Assembly: GCA_027559495.1 (NCBI GenBank)
Contig: JAMXSV010000007.1
Coordinates: forward strand, 434,001 to 498,000
Direction of reading: 5' to 3'
Length of the DNA: 64,000 nucleotides
DNA from: Aurifilum marmelostoma
Lineage: Eukaryota > Ascomycota > Sordariomycetes > Diaporthales > Cryphonectriaceae
Shown: piece after piece, positions 32,650 through 42,812 of the stretch
How positions within the stretch are numbered: the first letter of the stretch is position 1
Layout of the letters: each line of letters begins with the position of its first letter
Position numbers and translations under genes: made by a program
The notes under the pieces: generated by a model
What the model saw: the letters and a program-made list of their open reading frames with translations, nothing else
The model's database searches: none
What the model was told of the DNA's origin: nothing

Positions 32650-33364
32650 CGCGCACCCTCGCTTGGAGTAGGGTGGGCCTTGTCAGCTGGTCAGGTGTGG
32701 GTGGTGATTGGCCGGCAGCTCTGGGCTGTCAAATTGAGGACCAGGGGGGGCAGACTGCTCTCGTGTTGCTCCGTATGTGCAGAGGCAGAATCCACGGTGG
32801 AAGGGAGAGAGGCTGGATCACAGGCGACCTGATCACCCAGTCTGTCACAGCCTATGCTGCTGGCCTGTGGAGTGGTGACAGGGCTGTTGAGATCAACAAG
32901 GCGTGTGCCTGGAGGTCAGTGTGACCCTGTTGTTGGGGTTTCAGCGCGTGGTGAGCCTGTGAGAGGTGACTTTGGCTGACTTGGAAGCTTTTGAAAGATT
33001 GGACAACACTGAACAGGCCAGGAAAACTTAGCGCTGTTATCACGTGTGATAAGCCACCCTCCCTTCACTATCGATGCCAGCCCCAGCCCCACTCTGCCTG
33101 GGATGAGCGATGTCCCTTCACTTAGGACAAGCCGCCATGACAACACAGTACATATTTCCAATGCAGCAAATGCAACCTTCTGTCTGGCATGTGAACAGAA
33201 AAGCGGCCTGCGTGTCTCACCCAGCTGGGCGCAACACTCTGCACATCACTTTTCCCCCCCCGCAATAACATTGTGCCATCGTCTCTCAAACACCAATTCG
33301 ACCCCTAAACTTTCCACCAGTCATCGAATCCCCAGCCTGATCAGAATCATCCCCAGCGAGTGAG
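32650..33364. promoter_or_regulatory. Shared intergenic region between the FAR1-like gene and the 115-aa protein gene
   Basis: A 715-bp divergent region. No site that I can name; a C8 run lies at about 33254-33261. Confidence 0.45.
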
Positions 33365-33852
33365 ATGATGGCCGGCTCAAATGACAAGCTGACAGCCAAT
33401 GCGGACTCATGGGATGAGGCTGCCACAGAGCAGGCCCTGCAGGATTTAAAGAAGTTGCACATTATGGTGAGATACCCGTCATCCCTTGGTCTCAGGCGCA
33501 CCATGTACACTTATACTCATGTACCCCTTGCTACAGGTACGCAATATGCGTTCAACAATTCCACGAATGAGTGAACGCATAAGCACATCACAAACATCTG
33601 GTATGTTGTAATTTTGTTACAGGAATGCAAGTTGTGATGCGCATGAGGGGTTGCTGACAAGTCTACACAGAGGAGGTGGGAGAGGCGACAAGAGAGGCTC
33701 GCAGAGAGATTGAGGACCTGAAGCAAGCAATCGCCAGCCCAGAGAATACTAAGATTCTTGACCGAGCCAAGCAGAGCCGAAAAGACAACCCAAAGGGTAT
33801 CAAGCCTTGGCTGCCAAAGGACCACCCCGACTGGCTCACCCCCAGTACATGA
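33365..33852 (+). CDS. Unrecognised 115-residue protein
   Basis: Three exons, 33365-33466, 33537-33600 and 33671-33852, joined by two introns with clean sites (GTGAGA..CTACAG and GTATGT..branch GCTGAC..ACACAG). The frame is kept throughout, which argues for a real gene. The product begins MMAGSNDKLTANADSWDEAA, has a helical stretch TEQALQDLKKLHIMVRNMRS, then REARREIEDLKQAIASPENT, and ends GIKPWLPKDHPDWLTPST. It is hydrophilic, without signal peptide, membrane segment or cysteine motif. The heptad-like Leu/Ile spacing suggests two helices that could form a coiled coil, as in small subunits of nuclear complexes. I cannot name the family and assign no function. Confidence 0.75.
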
Positions 33853-34968
33853 AGGTCTTCTCCTCATCAGAACCCCTCACGGAGATAATCTTGATAACAC
33901 ACTCCTATGGGGAGATGAATGGCTTATTGATAGTGTGTTTCACACACAAGCCTTCTCATCTCAGTGTGGCCCTGAGTCTGTGTCCTGTGGCAGGCGGCTG
34001 CTTGGCTCAGCATCGACTGAGGCTGCTATTTTGGGCACACAGACACCTACAACCTGTAGCAAGATCAGAGCCGAGGTCAAAGTCACGACAAAATCTTCAG
34101 CGTCGATGACAGCTTTTTAGACGGATGCTACAGTACAAGATGCCCCGCCATCCCTAGGAAAGTGATGGCATCTTCGATTACAGCTATATTTGATCAGATT
34201 CTCGGGCAGGTTCCAACCGAAGCAGAGTGTTGCTGCATGCAAATGAGTAGCTACATGGAGCACGCATGAGATGGCGCTGGGGGTGTCATGGACTCTCAAA
34301 AGCATGAGGCTGCACTGGGGCTCATGAGATATGCCCTTCCCTGGCTGATGTGCCCTGGCAAGTTATGTCGACTGGGTTGGAGTTTCACGAGATCTGTCTG
34401 TGCACGTTGATAGAGGATCATCAGGACCCTTGAGACACACATCTAGACTTTTTGGGAGTGTACTTCGTATATGGAACAATTTCATGAGAGTGGAACACCA
34501 CAGATCAATACAGCCTCTGTAGTTGATGCAAGAAAATACCCAGGATCCTGATCATAGGACGCGAATACCCATAAGATTTGAGTGTTTTTGTTTTTCTTTC
34601 TGCACTGCCAGGGCCATCTCACGTTTTCAATAGCAATACCACTCTTGCGTTCATCTGAAAGAGGCCGTGGATTAGATTATTTTACTCTTCTGCCACCGTC
34701 TCGCCACTTGGACCGAGGCCCTGTGCAATTAATTATCAGCACTAGGGCCGGATGAATTCATGCTCCCCCTCACGGGGTCAAGCCACAGTCCAATCAAGCT
34801 TGGTGCATATTATGGTCCGTGCGCACTTCTCAAGCCACAGCGCACTTCTCGAAAAATTACTCCAACACCAAACGCAAAACCAATCCACCTTCAACCTCGT
34901 CCGCGAAAAGTCGAGATCCACGTTCGGCCAGCCCATCTTCCACGACGAATTACGCCAAAACAGTCAAA
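33853..34968. other. Intergenic region upstream of rpl34
   Basis: 1.1 kb. The last 200 bases contain two short direct repeats and a CCAAT motif (see separate entry). No gene is seen. Confidence 0.5.
34779..34850 (+). promoter_or_regulatory. Short direct repeats and a CCAAT motif upstream of rpl34
   Basis: TCAAGCCACAG occurs at about 34779 and 34830, and GCGCACTTCTC at about 34821 and 34840; CCAAT lies near 34791. They are 120-190 bases upstream of the rpl34 start codon. Promoter function is inferred from position only. Confidence 0.4.
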
Positions 34969-35784
34969 ATGCCTGGCAACCGTGTCACCTACCGCCGCCG
35001 CAACGGGTGAGAATTTTTCCCGAGTCCAAATGAAGTTGATAATAGTCGAAAGGACGTTTGGGGACTGGAACTTGCAATACTGACTGAAGTTCTCTCGACC
35101 GCCAGCTACAACACCACCTCCAACCGGACTCGCATCGTCAAGACCCCCGGTGGTGAGCTGCGTGTCCTGCACATCAAGAAGCGTGGCACTGCTCCCAAGT
35201 GCGGCGACTGCGGTACCAAGCTGCCTGGCGTAAGTTGAACCCCTCGAAACCGACTGGCAGTTGAGAACTGCAAGACGAGACGGCGATGGCGGACGGCGAG
35301 ATCACCGCACGACGACGACGACAACGAGGACAACAGCGACATGCAGACAGCGCCAGAACGCAGCAAAACCAACAGCGATGAGGATTCCAACAATAAATTC
35401 TTGTGGTTCTGCTCAGGCGTCCATAACGAAGTCATAATTAGTTGATACCACGGTCCGAGGTCCGACGCATGCGACACCGTCTGCCATCTGCTCGTCCGCC
35501 TTCTCGACTCTCGTCTGCCGAAACACCTCCTTTTGTCAAGTCTGGCTGGGTGAACACGTTGACGTGAACACGGGCTAATACCATCAACTATATAGATCCC
35601 CGCCCTCCGACCCCGCGAGTACGCTCAGATCTCCAAGCCCAAGAAGACCGTCCAGCGCGCATACGGCGGCTCGAGATGCGGCAACTGCGTGCGTGACCGT
35701 ATCGTCCGCGCATTCCTGATCGAGGAGCAGAAGATCGTCAAGAAGGTGCTGAAGGAGCAGAGCCAGAACGAGAAGAAGAAATAA
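34969..35784 (+). CDS. rpl34: 60S ribosomal protein eL34
   Basis: Cytosolic large-subunit protein. Exons 34969-35006, 35106-35229 and 35596-35784 give 116 aa (yeast 121). The product reads MPGNRVTYRRRNGYNTTSNR, then GTAPKCGDCGTKLPGIPALR, then AYGGSRCGNCVRDRIVRAFL and a Lys-rich tail. The two CxxC pairs (CGDC, CGNC) form the usual zinc site of eL34. Intron 1 is 99 nt; intron 2 is unusually long for this window (366 nt, 35230-35595) and carries a GAC-rich stretch near 35310-35340. Ribosomal-protein introns in fungi sometimes host snoRNAs, but I could not find convincing C/D or H/ACA boxes here. Confidence 0.96.
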
Positions 35785-36599
35785 GCTGTCGACATGGCGA
35801 CAGGAGGGTTCCTTGGGTGGATGTGATTTCGATTTACGGAAATCGGACACGCGGCAAGGCGGGTTTTTGGGCGGTGTCAACAATTTTCTGCTCGGGAGTT
35901 CATCTTGACCAGGGGAGTGGGAAAATGGCTGCATCTTGAGAAAATTTACAATCAAGACAGCAAACACACACACACACACATCAAAAGGGGCGTCACCAGA
36001 ACCGCTGTTTCTCTGTTCTTAGGGCTTTGCTTTACCAGTGGAGCGTCTTGATGATCGAAATGAATAAGACTATCGAGTCGTGGGAAAACACATCGTGCCT
36101 CTCAGCCTGCTTCGAAATGTGTTCATTCATGGTCTTGATATGACTTTATGTGTATGTTGGAAGAAGCACAGCCGACAATATCACCCAATGCCAAGGTGGG
36201 TGCAGCAACAACAGTACAGACATAGGAGCCCGATTGGTTGCCTGTATATACGTGTCAAACCCAGATGTACCCAGGATATCCCTTCGCCCACCAGTATGGT
36301 GATATGGTTTGTCTTGATAAATTATAGGCCAGTGCCTGATTCTGACTTGCTACATCTCATTTTCTGTACGTTTTACTTGTCTCCAATTTCACAAAAGGTT
36401 GGAGGGGAGGAGGGGTGGTATGGTGGGTTACTACAGTAAGGTGGAGGAGTCACTTTTGGCTGTAGGCTAGCCTGTTCCATGACGCAGCGTGGGATACAGG
36501 GCCCAATTGAACTTTTTCTAGAACAAGCTCACTTTCACCTCTCAAGTCCTGCTCGCCCATGATGAGGAGTAAACTGCAACCACGGATCGTCACCTCGCC
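35785..36599. other. Intergenic region between rpl34 and the NDUFAF3-like gene
   Basis: About 0.8 kb in tandem orientation, with a short (CA)n run at about 35966-35981. No gene supported. Confidence 0.5.
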
Positions 36600-37425
36600 A
36601 TGATGGCCTCGACTCTGCGCCCGCTAAGGGCATTGCAATATGCTGCAAGGCCTTGCTGTTGCCTGTCCGAAACGAGTTCTTCCACACGGCACTCGATCAG
36701 CACGAGCTTCCCCGTATCCCATGCCCACCACCACACACGTGTCGCCGCCCCTCCTCGTCCTTTGTCCGCCCGACAGCCTCCTTCGTCGACCTCGTTACCG
36801 CTGGCGCGACGATGTGCGCCTTTCCACACCTCCCTCAGCCGGACCAGACGCGCTCACAACAACGAGGAGATCCCCGAGGGGCCGCCCACGACGGACTTTA
36901 ACCGCATGGACATGCTGGGCCAGTCGCCCGCGCCCTCTACATCCGTGGACATCTGCTCTTCGGATGGGTTCAAGCTCAATAGCGGGGTGTCGATCTACGA
37001 AGGCAAGGGCGTGATGCTGGTCGGCGGTGAAGCGTTTGAGTGGCAGCCCTGGGGAAAAGATATGAAGCTTGTCAATGCCAAGGGTCAATGGGAAGTGCCA
37101 GATGAGGCTTTCGGGCTGTTGGATCTGCTCTGGCCCAGACCAGGTAGGAGAAAATTATTCTGCTCCTGAGGAGGCATCTTGGTGCACGGCTGACCGGTGG
37201 ACAAATGTAGATCTGTTCATCCTTGGCCTGGGCCCTGAGATGAGGCCTTTGAGCCCCGCAACGAGGCGGTACCTCACCAGCCTAGGCCTACGTATCGAGG
37301 TCTTGGATACGAGGAACGCAGCATCCCAGTTCAATATGTTGGCTACAGAGCGAGGGGTAGATGATGTTGCTGCGGCCTTGATCCCTATCGGTTGGAGGGA
37401 GGGCAAAGGCGCAAGATACGACTAG
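36600..37425 (+). CDS. ndufaf3: NDUFAF3-like mitochondrial complex I assembly factor (DUF498)
   Basis: Exon 1 is 36600-37143 and exon 2 is 37211-37425; the intron is 67 nt (GTAGGA, branch GGCTGAC, acceptor TAG); 252 aa. The first 85 or so residues are rich in Arg, Ser and Ala with few acids (TLRPLRALQYAARP ... RRCAPFHTSLSRTRR), a mitochondrial presequence. The folded domain begins near DFNRMDMLGQ and includes SSDGFKLNSGVSIYEGKGVM, then EAFGLLDLLWPRPDLFILGL and LRIEVLDTRNAASQFNMLA, ending AALIPIGWREGKG. These are the hallmarks of the NDUFAF3/DUF498 family, which binds NDUFAF4 during assembly of the peripheral arm of complex I. The role here is inferred from the family. Confidence 0.9.
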
Positions 37426-38886
37426 AATACCTGCGCGCTGTCGCAGGGTTCGCTTGCTCATCGCCATCCAGGAACGCAAACTCGTACAGGGTTTGGTTCT
37501 TGGTTCGTGAGAGCATCGAGATCCGAAAGGCAAAGGGTTTCAGAGACCTTACGGACAGGTGCCCCCAGCTGAGGTGGGACTGTTGGGTCTGTCATGGTTC
37601 CATTCGAACGAGCCAGGGACTCCAACTCTATTCTGTCCTTTGTTGTCGAATTGGGCAAGAGGCTGGACTTATATTGCATAAATGCGTCCCGCAATACGGC
37701 AGCTAGACATGCAATACTGGAAATGCAGTGAGAACGAAGCATTGGGCTCCCAGGCTCCTGAGTCCTCCTGGCCTGCTACAGCCTCCTACAGCCTTGTGCC
37801 AAATGCATGATGTATGGCCGATTAAAGATTGCTTCTTCTGGCTATATGTGAAACAAACTATGGTTGAATAAATGAGCCAAATGACAAATCGTGTCAGCAA
37901 AACCAAATAGCGCACGTTGTCGTAGGAGCTGCGTGAATGGTCTTTTCTTGCTGCAGACTTGCAGTTGAGAGGGATGAGGCGCAGAGAGGCTAGAGCAACT
38001 ATGTCATCACTCCCCCCCCCCCCAAAACTCTTCCGCTTGCCGGGGAACCAAAAAAAGAAAAGAAAAAAAAAAACCCTCCTTCGCATCATCCCTCGCATCC
38101 AGAACTGGCATTTTCCACCACCTTTTTTTCAAGCCTAAGAGAGAGAGAGAGCGAGGGGCACCACCATCAAGTGAGCAGCAGTCCCTGCCACCACGTGGTT
38201 CAACCTTTGGCCCTCTTTGCATATTTCCCACGGCCCAATAAAGCTTAGAAGCACGGCTTCGCAGCAGTGAACCAGCCTCCCAACCGGGCAGCTGCAAAAC
38301 CCTGAATTTGCTAAAAAGGGCCGCTGAGCGCCCGTCCGTGCCCAACAACACCACCACCCACACACCCAGCCTTGCTCGATCTAGGATGACGGTTGATCCC
38401 CTGGCACGGCACGCATCGGAGAGAGTTGGTTGAGGTTTGCGAATCTTGTGTCGCGGGGAAAGCCAATTCTTTTTTTCTTTTTTTCTATGGCCCCCTGATA
38501 CTTTCGACACCGCTGCTTTCCCAAGACGCCACTTACCAACCATTTGTCCTGAGAGCAACCCCCATTTGAAAATTCGCATCGCAACAACGGGGGCATTACT
38601 CATTTCGATCATTGCCTACATCAAGGTTCTGTCATGTTGTGTGGGTCACAGCCTATATCTCTTTGCTTTCCACTCTCAGTCTTGTCGCCCAAGAAAGACG
38701 AGCGAACAAACACACCAGGCGAAAACCAACCGCTGCAGGAACAGTCAGATAAGATAAAGCACAATACGACCCCAAGGCGTGCCTGACAAATCTCATATCT
38801 TTCCTCACTCGACCTCTCTTTTTTCTTTCTTTGAAATATTTTTCCTTTTATCCTTTTCCTTTGGTCGACTGGTCCCGTATCGCGAC
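37426..38886. other. 1.5-kb intergenic region upstream of the hydrolase-phosphatase gene
   Basis: Contains a C10 run at about 38011-38020, an A-rich tract near 38050-38072 and a T-rich pyrimidine tract at 38815-38870 directly before the next start codon, as often seen in fungal core promoters. An open frame on the minus strand (38007-38612) is not convincing. Confidence 0.5.
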
Positions 38887-41018
38887 ATGGCCGGGGGTCT
38901 GAACGGCTCCTTTCTAAACAATAACAACCTGGCCCACAAGATCAAGGCACTGCTGAGCACACCTGCCTCACGGACTGCGTTGTTCTCTGCTTTCACCACA
39001 ACAGCTGTGATCCTGTCAGTTTGGTATCTGAGACGGATGGCCTCTTCACCAACCAAAAAAGCAAATGGTTCAGCAAGGGCTCAGGATTCTACAGCGGCAC
39101 CTGAAAGCTATGGTCGGTAACCTCACTTGGCCCTCGTGGGGGAGGTATTTTAACTGTCACAGCTAACATTCCCCTAGATGCCAAGGCCACAGATCCTGAT
39201 CTGCTCAGGAACAACTCCGAGATAAAGGCTTTCACCACGAGCCGCTTCACTTATCCGGCTGTGCGCGTCTTCTTCAAGCCACACGCACGCCTGGACGAGC
39301 TCCCACGAGATCCAGCACCTCTGCCTCTCCTGGTGTTCATACACGGGCTCGGCGGTTCAGTCGCGCAGTTCCACCCACTTCTGACCAGCCTGACGCACAA
39401 TTCGTCATGCCTGGCTGTGGACCTGCCTGGGTGTGGTGTCTCGGACCTTGCGCCCACCACTTGGGATGCCTATACCAACGAGGCGCTGGCCGAGCTGCTG
39501 GACACGATCATCGATAGTTACCGGGACAAGAGCGCAGGGCAGGGCGTTATACTGGTGGGCCATAGCATGGGCTGTGCGCTATCGGCACGCCTAGCATCTC
39601 CAGGCTCAAACTTTAAGGTGACAGACCACGTCGTGGCACTTGTAGCGATCTGCCCGCCATCTGGCCCCCCAACAGCAGAGCAGGTCAAGACCTTCAGGAA
39701 GCTGCTCTGGATACCAACCCCGGTCTTTGACCTCTGGCGCGCCTGGGACGCCCGTGGAGGCGTCGAGAGTGCTAGCGTGCGGAGGTTTGTTGGTGCAGGG
39801 GCAGACCACGAGTCCAAGCGATCACAGTACCGATTCAACCGCCAGAGCAGGACGCCGGCTTGGCGGAGAATAGCGTGGGGCAGCCTGCCAACTTACGAGA
39901 ATGACATTCCAAAAGGCGGCATTGCTGGTCAAGACATCTGGGCTACTCTCAACATCCCAGTCTTCTTGGTTGCGGGTGCCAAAGACCACATTACACCAGC
40001 CAAAGAGATCGACAAGATTGCCAGTTTTCTCAAAGCCGAGGCTCCCGTCCTACCAAACGGCACATCGGGCTATCACCAACCTATAGTGGATGCCGCTGCG
40101 CCGGTCGATACGTCGTCCGTGGTGAACCTGGTCCCAGAATCAGCCAAGAGCATCACAGAAATCAGAGACGAAGATTTTTACCGAGCAAAGAGACGAGGCA
40201 ATGATCACAATGACGAGGACGCGCATGAGGACCCCACTACACCACATGAGGCCACGGCAGCGGCAATCGGTGTGCCCTCGCAACCGTTGCATCCGGACAA
40301 GGTCGTCAAAGCGGTAGTGCTTCCACAGGGTACGCATGCTCTGGTCTACACGCAGGACTGCTCACACATCCTCGCATCGGTCATTGCGGATTTCCTGTCG
40401 CAGCACGTCACCGGCCGCCTCTCGCGCAGCTGGCAGCTGCAGTACCTCAACAAGGAAGGGAAGTGGGAGCTCAAGAACCTGGCCAAGTGGCAGGGCGTTG
40501 CGCCTGTCTCCAAGTCCATAGCGGGCATCTTTCGCGCCATGAAGACCATGCGCGAGGTGGACGACGAGCACTCGCCTGCAAAGTTCGTGAGCAAGTGGGG
40601 CGATATCGTCAAGGATATCATCGACATATCCAAGGACACACCTGTCTACGACCCAGCCGGCCTCGAGAGGGCGGGCGTGAGATATCACAAGTTCCCAACC
40701 GTCTCCAAGATACCGCCCACAGACGCCGAGGTGGACCGCTTCGTTGCGCTCGTGGACCGGCTGCGCAAGGAGCAGGAGACCCGGGCCAAGGAGGAGCACT
40801 GGGACGAAAACGGAGAGCACGCCGTAGGTGTGCACTGTCACTATGGCTACAACCGCACTGGATACTTCATCGTGTGCTACCTGATTGAGAGGTGTGGCTT
40901 TGGCGTCCAGCAGGCGATTGACACCTTTGCCTTGGCCAGACCCAAGGGGATTCGGCACTCTCACTTCAAGGATCAGCTGTTTGTTCGATACTCTGAACTC
41001 AGGACGCAGGGTTCCTGA
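38887..41018 (+). CDS. Membrane-anchored alpha/beta-hydrolase fused to a HCX5R (dual-specificity type) phosphatase
   Basis: Exon 1 is 38887-39112 and exon 2 is 39178-41018; 688 aa. The intron uses an unusual donor GTCGGT but has branch GCTAAC and acceptor TAG; other donors break the frame. One membrane helix lies at about residues 30-50 (TALFSAFTTTAVILSVWYL). The alpha/beta-hydrolase part has VFIHGLGG near 129-135, the nucleophile elbow GHSMG near 203-207 (Ser 205), a candidate acid in VAGAKDHITP and a candidate His in LPQGTHALVY. The C-terminal part has VGVHCHYGYNRTGYFIVCYL: Cys near 629 and Arg near 635 of HCX5R, most like the RNA 5'-triphosphatase/DSP branch (compare HCTHGFNRTG). Both active sites look complete. 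Substrates are unknown; a lipid- or phosphoester-related role is only a guess. Confidence 0.85.
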
Positions 41019-41538
41019 GAATTTTCGTGACCATGGTTGGTGGCAGCCAAGATGTGCTTCTTGACACGGCTGAGGCCACATTATTATGTGTTGATGGGGA
41101 AACTTGGGCAGGGCAAACGAGGAATTGGCGTATGCAGAACAGACTGGTAGGACGGCGTTGGGCACAATGGTCCTCCTTTTCATGTCATGATAGCGTTTTC
41201 ATCTTTTTTTTCTCTTGGTTTTTTTTCTTGTTCTTGTTTGTTCTTTTCCCGTTGTCAAGATGTTTTCGATATAATGCAAATTATATACCCTTTTGGTCCG
41301 CCGATCCGCAGCGCCGTAGATTCAACTTGTCTTTCGTGTCTTCTTTCTCCCTCCTCTCTTCTGATCAAGACCCCTGCCATGACGCTCTAAATGACCGTTG
41401 AATAAGTCATCATAACCAGCCAAAGAAAAAATACAGTGACCAAAATCATATACATGTGCAAATCATTCAGGTAACAAGAAAAAATCGCGCCAAAGATACC
41501 GGATCTGAGAAAAGAAAAACAAAAGGCCGTCGAACAAG

Positions 41539-41560
41539 AAAAAAAAAAAAAAAAAAAAAA
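41539..41560. repeat. A22 homopolymer
   Basis: Directly visible poly-A run between two convergent genes. Confidence 0.95.
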
Positions 41561-42025
41561 CTAAAGGAACGGCCCGTTACGCTTGCTGCAGCCTGATCCT
41601 ACAAACCCACTTCCAGCCGTCGTCACCACCCCTCCCCTGTCCTCCTCTTCTTGCTGGCCTTTTTCCTTCATAGCCCTTTCAGCCTCGCAGCACACATGTT
41701 CAACGGGTAAGATGAGGCTCCAGGGAAAAGACTTTTTTTTTAAAAAAAAAAAAAAACGCCAGCAGGTAGGGTAAGGATGTACTAATGCCACAAACAAGAC
41801 AAATGCACAGAACCCAAACCTTGCAATTTGCCCAAAAGCAAGAGAGTTCCAGACACTCCAACCAGTTTAGTTTGGGTTTACCTTTGCCCGCCTTGTGGTC
41901 TTTTCTGCCAAGGCCACACACACACGGGGCCTGAAACCCAACGAGTCTGAGGCACTCGTCGAATCAGGGCGCTCAACCCCCCTCCCCCCATCCAGTCTTT
42001 TGAAACACGACGACGAGGTTGGCAT

Positions 42026-42064
42026 TTATGTATGTATGTATGTATGCATGCATGCATGCATGAT
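42026..42064. repeat. (TATG)n/(CATG)n tetranucleotide repeat
   Basis: Roughly five TATG units followed by five CATG units, forming a partly self-complementary stretch. Confidence 0.9.
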
Positions 42065-42812
42065 ATGGTAATACACGGCCTCGTCGTTCGTTCGTCCTTG
42101 TTTTGTTTTGTTGGTGCCGCTGGACTGGGCTTGGTGGTGGGTTTCGATGGAATATGGATGCTCTTTGGGGGGGAGGGGGCTTCTTTGGCGGTTATGACTT
42201 GATGGTGAAATATTGTGTATGATGGTTGATTTGCACTGACATGACGGACAGTAAGCAGTTTTAACATCTTGTTTGATCAGTCGACGTTGCAAAAAACGTG
42301 TTGAAAGTCGGGCGGTTTTGTCTTCCCCCTCTTCGTGCTTGACTTCACATGTACACATCACACAGCCATACAAAGCAGGTGGAACGGAAGAACACAAAAG
42401 TATGAGGTCGACGTGACCAGTTCGCCCTTTCGCCAGATTAAACAAAAGTCTAGGATGCTCATCCGCTGTTGATGCTGCTGCTGCTATATATTGGGGGGTA
42501 AGATCCTCTCCTCTGACTAACTTTGAGTGAGAGAGCCAGCCCGTGAGTTCCGAATTTCTTCCATCGAGGAACAGAAAATAAGAAAACAAACCATGAAGGC
42601 CAGAATCAGGTCCAAGAGAAAAAAAGGAAAAAGGAAAGGAAACAAAAAAAGGCAAAGTGTTCTTTCTGTAGGGTTTGAGAAAATGAAGTGAATAGTACAT
42701 CTGTCATTATAGTCGTGAGAATACATTGCTCTGCTTTCTGCTGGGGGTATATCGTCGTATTTTTTCTTCTTCCTCCTCTTTTCTTTCATTTCCAAGCTCT
42801 GGTCCTCGAAAC

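Larger units (their letters stand above)
41019..42812. other. Convergent intergenic region between the hydrolase-phosphatase gene and noxR
   Basis: 1.8 kb with an A22 run (41539-41560), a T/A tract at 41730-41756, and a TATG/CATG tetranucleotide repeat at 42026-42064. Presumed 3' UTRs lie at both ends. No gene is supported. Confidence 0.5.

Noticed and set aside
38007..38612. 201-codon minus-strand frame upstream of the hydrolase-phosphatase gene
   Set aside because: Spans homopolymer tracts and has no recognisable domain.
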